Of a stretch of DNA of 5,187 bases, positions 1-5,187 are shown piece after piece (position 1 is the first letter of the stretch; each line of letters opens with the position of its first letter). Origin of the DNA: an uncultured Coriobacteriaceae bacterium (lineage in GTDB: Bacteria > Actinomycetota > Coriobacteriia > Coriobacteriales > QAMH01); the NCBI GenBank assembly GCA_900556425.1, contig USOR01000076.1:1-5187 (forward strand). Direction: 5' to 3'. Made by a program: the position numbers and the translations under genes. The notes beneath the pieces were generated by a model. The model was not told the origin of the DNA and did not search any database. It saw only the letters and a program-made list of their open reading frames with translations.

Positions 1-752
1 CCCCGCTTTCGCTGGGCGTCGAGACCATGGGTGGCGTCATGACCAAGATGATCGATCGCAACACGACGATCCCGACGCGCAAGACCGAGGTGTACTCCAC
101 GGCGGCCGACAACCAGACCTCCGTCGAGATTCACGTCCTGCAGGGCGAGCGCGAGTTCGCACGCGACAACAAGACGCTGGGTCGCTTCCAGCTGACGGGT
201 ATCCCGGCGGCACCGCGTGGCATCCCGCAGATCGAGGTCACGTTCGACATCGACGCCAACGGCATCGTTAACGTGTCCGCCAAGGATCTGGGCACGGGTC
301 AGGAGCAGAAGATCACGATCTCCGGTTCCACGGCTCTGTCCGACGAGGAAGTCGACCGCATGGTGGCCGACGCCCAGGATCACGCGGCCGAGGACGAGGC
401 CCGCAAGGCCGAGGTCGAGACCCGCAACCAGGCCGACTCGATCGTCTACGCGACCGAGAAGACCCTCAAGGATCTGGGCGACAAGGTTCCGCAGGCGTCC
501 AAGGACGAGGTCGAGGCAGCCATCGCAGCCGTCAAGACGGCTCTCGAGGGTAGCGATGTCGACGACATCAAGGCCAAGACCGAGGCCCTGCAGCAGGCAA
601 GCTACAAGCTCGCCGAGATTGCGTACGGCAACGGTCAGCAGGCTGACGGTCAGCCGGGCAACACCGCAAGCGGTTCGTACGACACCAACGCCGGTGGCGA
701 CGAGGTCGTCGATGCCGACTACGAGGTCGTTGACGACGAGAAGGACAACTAA
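1..752 (+). CDS. dnaK: Molecular chaperone DnaK (Hsp70), C-terminal part; 5' end outside window
   Basis: This is the C-terminal 249 residues of DnaK, the ATP-driven cytosolic Hsp70 that binds exposed hydrophobic stretches of unfolded proteins. The frame is open from the left edge (first full codon at position 3) and opens with [17 protein letters not shown], the start of the substrate-binding domain just after the interdomain linker. The ATPase domain and linker are therefore missing only because the window begins here. The beta-sandwich covers about fragment residues 1-107, with RNTTIPT, the conserved [14 protein letters not shown] strand and loop, and [15 protein letters not shown]. The helical lid follows from [10 protein letters not shown] to about residue 210. 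A Gly/Asn/Gln-rich linker then leads to an acidic tail with [13 protein letters not shown]. The ATG at 27 is an internal methionine, not the start. The tail DNA carries an imperfect 13-base direct repeat (700-712 and 721-733) behind the doubled EVVD. grpE begins 2 bases after the TAA, so the genes are very likely cotranscribed and translationally coupled. Identity is certain. Confidence 0.98.
   Translation, partial: PLSLGVETMGGVMTKMIDRNTTIPTRKTEVYSTAADNQTSVEIHVLQGEREFARDNKTLGRFQLTGIPAAPRGIPQIEVTFDIDANGIVNVSAKDLGTGQEQKITISGSTALSDEEVDRMVADAQDHAAEDEARKAEVETRNQADSIVYATEKTLKDLGDKVPQASKDEVEAAIAAVKTALEGSDVDDIKAKTEALQQASYKLAEIAYGNGQQADGQPGNTASGSYDTNAGGDEVVDADYEVVDDEKDN
738..745 (+). promoter_or_regulatory. 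grpE ribosome binding site inside the dnaK 3' end
   Basis: GAGAAGGA lies within the last codons of dnaK and ends 9 bases before the grpE ATG at 755. It supports that start. Because ribosomes finishing dnaK pass directly over it, it also fits translational coupling of grpE to dnaK. Confidence 0.7.
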
Positions 753-754
753 TC

Positions 755-1381
755 ATGTCCGCCGCGCAGAAAGACGATACGCTCAAAGGGGCTGCCACTG
801 GCAGCCCCGAGGGCGCTAGCCCCGTAGACGAGAACGTCGAAGAGGCCATCGAAGCCGAGGTCATCGAGGAGCAAGACGAGGTCCAGGAGGACACTCCCAA
901 TCTCTTCGAGGCCATCACGGCCGAGGTGACCGAGCTGCGCGATCGCTACGCGAGGCTGCAAGCAGAGTGGGATAACTACCGCAAGCGCACGCAGGCAGAG
1001 CGTGAGTCCGAGCGTGTGCGTGCCTCGGAGAACCTCGTCATGGATTTGCTCCCCCTGCTCGACGACCTCGAGCGTGCCATCAAGCATGCGAGGGAGACGG
1101 GCGAGGGTGGCACCCTGACGGATGGCGTCGAGGCTATCCAGAACAAGTTTCTGCAGATTCTGGAGAAACACAAAGTCACGCAAATCGCCGCGCTGGGCAA
1201 GCCGTTTGATGCGATGCAGCATCAGGCAGTTGGCACCGAGGAGGACGCAAGCGTCCCCGAGGAGACGGTCGTCAATGTGTTCCAGCAAGGCTACAAGATG
1301 GGCGAGCGTGTCATACGCCCCGCAATGGTCGTGACGAGCACCGGAGGCCCCGCACGGGAGCCGCAGGGAGCTAACGAGTAA
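755..1381 (+). CDS. grpE: Nucleotide exchange factor GrpE
   Basis: GrpE, 208 residues, is the cytosolic homodimeric nucleotide exchange factor of DnaK; it releases ADP so that ATP can rebind and substrate is let go. Residues 1-47 are acidic and Ala/Gly/Pro-rich, as in the disordered N-terminus of many GrpE proteins. Residues about 50-105 form the long dimerising helix with RLQAEWDNYRKRTQAE, followed by LLPLLDDLERAI. The C-terminal beta-wing domain, about 148-195, carries the family signature GKPFDAMQHQAV, then EETVVNVFQQGYKMGERVIRPAMVVTS. Length is normal for the family. The start is set by AAGGA 9 bases upstream and by the 2-base gap to dnaK. Stop codons are tandem (TAA TAG at 1379-1384). 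Odd point: the first 20 codons contain a perfect 9-bp GC-rich inverted repeat (788-808) in a part of the protein with little sequence constraint. Identity is certain. Confidence 0.98.
   Translation: MSAAQKDDTLKGAATGSPEGASPVDENVEEAIEAEVIEEQDEVQEDTPNLFEAITAEVTELRDRYARLQAEWDNYRKRTQAERESERVRASENLVMDLLPLLDDLERAIKHARETGEGGTLTDGVEAIQNKFLQILEKHKVTQIAALGKPFDAMQHQAVGTEEDASVPEETVVNVFQQGYKMGERVIRPAMVVTSTGGPAREPQGANE
788..823 (+). repeat. Strong inverted repeat in the early grpE coding region
   Basis: GGGGCTGCC (788-796), loop ACT, GGCAGCCCC (800-808) gives a perfect 9-bp stem with a 3-base loop, starting 33 bases after the A of the grpE ATG. The sequence AGCCCC recurs at 818-823, so GGGGCT (788-793) has a second possible partner. 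A smaller hairpin GGGC/GCCC (811-814 with 819-822) could form next to the first. No T-run follows, so it is not an intrinsic terminator. The structure is visible; a role in mRNA processing or in slowing grpE translation is inference. Confidence 0.6.
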
Positions 1382-1389
1382 TAGTCGGG

Positions 1390-1420
1390 GAAACGCGTTC
1401 GTAAGAGCGCGTTTCTTCTT
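1390..1420 (+). terminator. Hairpin between grpE and dnaJ; weak terminator-like or mRNA processing element
   Basis: GAAACGCGTTC (1390-1400), loop GTAA (1401-1404), GAGCGCGTTTC (1405-1415) forms an 11-bp stem with one G-U pair, closed by a C-G pair on a GNRA-type tetraloop. It is followed by TTCTT, a short and interrupted U-tract, and then the dnaJ ribosome binding site. It begins just after the tandem grpE stop codons. The tail is too poor for an efficient terminator and dnaJ-hspR lie downstream, so partial termination, protection of the upstream dnaK-grpE message, or a cleavage boundary are the plausible roles. The hairpin is clear; the function is inferred. Confidence 0.5.
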
Positions 1421-1443
1421 GTAGATAGAAAGGTGGAAGACGC

Positions 1444-2421
1444 ATGTCAAAGAACTACTACGACATACTCGGCGTGAAGAAGTCCGCTTCCGCCGATGAG
1501 ATAAAGAAGGCGTTTCGCAAGCTCGCCCAGAAGCATCATCCCGATGCGGGTGGCGATGAGGAGACGTTCAAGGAGATTAACGAGGCCTACGAAGTCCTCT
1601 CTGATCCCGAGAAGAAGGAGCAGTACGACACCTACGGAACCGTAGGCAACTTCGCCGACCAGGCTGGTGCCTGGGGCGGTGCGGGCCAGGGATGGCCCGG
1701 CGGTGGCGGTCGTACCTACACCTACACTTCCAGTGGCGATGGCGCGGGCTTTGATTGGTCCGACATCTTCAGCAACATTCGCGGTGGCGATGGGGCGTTC
1801 GGCAGCGATTGGGATTTCAACGTCAATCGGGCGCATAAGGGCCAGGACCTCCAGACCTCCATCGAGCTCACGTTCGACGAGGCGTTCAAGGGCACGACGA
1901 AGAAGGTCTCGATCAGGATTCCGAGTACGGGCGATACCGAGACGGTCACGGTCAAGGTGCCGGAGGGCGCCGTTGACGGCGGCAGGTTGCGGTTCCGTGG
2001 CAAGGGCGAGCACGGCACCAACGGCGGCGAGCGAGGCGACTTGCTCATCGTCACGAAGATCGCCGAGCACCCCGTGTACAAGCGCGAGAAGGCGGATGTC
2101 GTGATGGAGCTTCCCGTCAGCATCGACGAAGCGATACTCGGCGCGAGCATCGTCATTCCCGCCCCAGACGGCACGCGCGTCAAGCTGCGCGTCCCCGCAG
2201 GCACGCAAGACGGCAAGGTCCTGCGCGTCAAGGGCAAGGGTGCCAAGGACGTGAAGGGCAAGAAGGGTACGGGCGACCTGCGCATCAAGGTGAAGGTCGA
2301 GACACCCAAGAACCTCAACGCCGAGCAGAAGAAGGCCATCGAGGAGTTTCGCGCTGCATCTCCTTCACCGGACACGCTGCGAAGCGCCTTGAACGATCAG
2401 ATGAAGGCCGTCAAGGCATAG
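1444..2421 (+). CDS. dnaJ: DnaJ-family co-chaperone without zinc-finger domain (class B / CbpA-like)
   Basis: This Hsp40 co-chaperone, 325 residues, delivers unfolded clients to DnaK and stimulates its ATPase. The J domain spans about 1-65 ([20 protein letters not shown]) with the HPD motif at 32-34, which contacts DnaK, and ends at QYDTYG. A Gly/Phe/Trp-rich linker covers about 66-125 and includes a DIFS motif at 107-110. Two C-terminal substrate-binding beta domains follow: about 131-210 ([40 protein letters not shown]) and about 211-290 ([35 protein letters not shown]). There is not one cysteine, so the four CxxCxGxG zinc repeats of canonical DnaJ are absent; this is a class B member although it sits in the core dnaK operon. 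The start is supported by AAAGGTGG (1429-1436), 7 bases upstream. It lies 62 bases after grpE, behind a hairpin, and 15 bases before hspR. The name dnaJ is by position; cbpA or dnaJ2 would fit the domain layout as well. Confidence 0.95.
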   Translation: MSKNYYDILGVKKSASADEIKKAFRKLAQKHHPDAGGDEETFKEINEAYEVLSDPEKKEQYDTYGTVGNFADQAGAWGGAGQGWPGGGGRTYTYTSSGDGAGFDWSDIFSNIRGGDGAFGSDWDFNVNRAHKGQDLQTSIELTFDEAFKGTTKKVSIRIPSTGDTETVTVKVPEGAVDGGRLRFRGKGEHGTNGGERGDLLIVTKIAEHPVYKREKADVVMELPVSIDEAILGASIVIPAPDGTRVKLRVPAGTQDGKVLRVKGKGAKDVKGKKGTGDLRIKVKVETPKNLNAEQKKAIEEFRAASPSPDTLRSALNDQMKAVKA

Positions 2422-2436
2422 GACAAGGAGCGCGTT

Positions 2437-2835
2437 ATGGCACAGACAGATAGGAACAAGCCGCTCTACATGATTAGCGTCGCAGCCGATCTTGCCGGGC
2501 TTCATCCGCAGACCCTGCGCATCTACGAGGCAAAGGGTCTCGTGTCGCCCCAGCGCACGAGCGGCAACACACGCATGTACTCGCAAGCCGACGTTGATCG
2601 CCTGGAGCTCATCGGCAGGCTTACGGACGAAGGTATCAACCTGGCCGGCGTCATGCGCATCCTCGACCAAAAGGAGCGCATGCGCGAGATCCAGGCGGAG
2701 GCCGACAAGCTGCGCGAGGAGGTCGAGCGCCTGCATGATGCCATGCACGAGCTCGAGATGCGCCAGACAATTGCGACGCTCATGAACAAGCCGGACCATT
2801 CCAGGCTCCTGAGCGAGGGCTTCACCGGCTTGTAA
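2437..2835 (+). CDS. hspR: Heat-shock transcriptional repressor, HspR-type (MerR family)
   Basis: This 132-residue protein is a small DNA-binding regulator of the MerR family, HspR branch. The N-terminal winged helix-turn-helix covers about 10-72: YMISVAADLAGLHPQTLRIYE (11-31), LVSPQRTSGNTRMYS as wing, then LTDEGINLAGVMRIL (62-76). The HPQTLR and EGINLAGV stretches are typical of HspR. A coiled coil (about 77-108), the usual MerR dimerisation helix, and a short tail ending EGFTGL complete it. There are no cysteines, so no metal or thiol sensing site of the usual MerR kind. Known HspR proteins bind inverted repeats called HAIR and repress dnaK and clpB operons; in Streptomyces DnaK acts as co-repressor. 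The position behind dnaJ and before clpB fits that role. The start has AAGGAG (2425-2430) 6 bases upstream and lies 15 bases after the dnaJ stop. No consensus HAIR site is visible here; the main operator is expected upstream of dnaK, outside. An alternative name is a generic MerR regulator, but HspR is much the best fit. Confidence 0.93.
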   Translation: MAQTDRNKPLYMISVAADLAGLHPQTLRIYEAKGLVSPQRTSGNTRMYSQADVDRLELIGRLTDEGINLAGVMRILDQKERMREIQAEADKLREEVERLHDAMHELEMRQTIATLMNKPDHSRLLSEGFTGL

Positions 2836-2855
2836 TGCACGACGTTCGCATTACG
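2831..2855 (+). repeat. Palindrome over the hspR stop codon, operator-like
   Basis: GTAATGC (2832-2838), 9-base spacer, GCATTAC (2848-2854) is a perfect 7-bp inverted repeat, extendable by one T-G pair. It contains the hspR TAA. No U-tract follows, so it is not an intrinsic terminator. The arm-spacer-arm design resembles heat-shock operators (HAIR, CTTGAGT-N7-ACTCAAG; CIRCE, with a 9-base spacer), but the arm sequences do not match either. It could be a regulator site for clpB, an RNA hairpin, or chance. Confidence 0.4.
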
Positions 2856-2937
2856 CAAATTGAAAAGAAGTGGTCGCGTTGTTTCCTTCGAGGAGGTTCG
2901 CGGCGTGCATATATAACTGAATAGTGGAGGAATAAAA
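2836..2937 (+). promoter_or_regulatory. hspR-clpB spacer, possible clpB promoter and leader
   Basis: This is the only sizeable gap in the locus and is more AT-rich than its surroundings at the 3' end. TATATAAC (2910-2917) contains -10-like hexamers (TATATA, TATAAC), but no good -35 box sits 16-18 bases upstream. TTGAAA (2860-2865) resembles a -35 box but has no -10 at the right distance. A separate clpB promoter is therefore possible but unproven; readthrough from the dnaK operon would also serve. The pyrimidine tract at 2883-2890 is complementary to the clpB ribosome binding site. No CIRCE or consensus HAIR sequence is seen. Confidence 0.35.
2926..2931 (+). promoter_or_regulatory. clpB ribosome binding site
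   Basis: GGAGGA ends 6 bases before ATG 2938 in an A-rich leader. It fixes the clpB start: the frame has a stop at 2914-2916, and the only other near-start in between is a CTG at 2917 lying upstream of the SD. Confidence 0.8.

Positions 2938-5187
<2,250 letters not shown>

Noticed and set aside
555..569. GATGTCG-A-CGACATC palindrome in dnaK
   Set aside because: It has only a one-base centre, and arises from codons for Asp-Val-Asp-Asp-Ile in the lid domain; no reason to see a site.
700..733. Imperfect 13-base direct repeat at the end of dnaK
   Set aside because: It reflects the doubled EVVD acidic motif of the DnaK tail and is not a separate element.
749..1450. A 233-codon minus-strand frame across grpE
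   Set aside because: It is the antisense shadow of grpE, with no family signature and no credible ribosome binding site; grpE motifs on the + strand explain the region.
1447..2208. A 253-codon minus-strand frame across dnaJ
   Set aside because: Antisense shadow of dnaJ with biased, domainless composition.
2836..2910. Long-range inverted repeat ATGCACG (2835-2841) with CGTGCAT (2904-2910)
   Set aside because: The 62-base loop and short arms make it weak, and it competes with the tighter palindrome at 2832-2854.

Overview
The window holds a heat-shock chaperone locus, read entirely on the + strand: the 3' part of dnaK, then grpE, dnaJ, an hspR-type MerR repressor, and most of clpB, which runs off the right edge. 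Base composition is GC-rich. The order dnaK-grpE-dnaJ-hspR is the classic actinobacterial arrangement. The HspR-like protein is a second actinobacterial marker, as opposed to the HrcA/CIRCE control of Bacillota or sigma-32 control of enterobacteria. The DnaJ lacks the zinc-finger domain and clpB lies directly behind hspR. I therefore lean towards a Coriobacteriia-like member of Actinomycetota, but that placement is an inference from gene content and protein flavour and was not searched.

Layout: 1-752, DnaK substrate-binding domain and acidic tail (the ATPase domain lies outside). 755-1381, GrpE nucleotide exchange factor, 2 bases after dnaK. 1382-1443, a spacer with an 11-bp hairpin that looks like a leaky terminator or processing site. 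1444-2421, DnaJ without zinc finger. 2437-2835, HspR, 15 bases after dnaJ. 2836-2937, a roughly 100-base spacer with a palindrome over the hspR stop, an AT-rich promoter-like patch and a possible SD-masking pyrimidine tract. 2938-5187, the first 750 codons of ClpB.

The genes form one functional unit. DnaJ delivers substrates to DnaK and stimulates its ATPase, GrpE resets DnaK by nucleotide exchange, and ClpB extracts polypeptides from aggregates in cooperation with the DnaK system. HspR is expected to repress the locus, with DnaK as co-repressor in the characterised actinobacterial systems, so chaperone supply is fed back to transcription. The dnaK promoter, where the main operator would be expected, is outside the window.

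No new enzyme system, mobile element, CRISPR array, tRNA or rRNA is seen. The points worth a second look are at RNA and operator level: two strong hairpins around grpE, the palindrome and leader structures before clpB, and the class-B DnaJ in the core operon.
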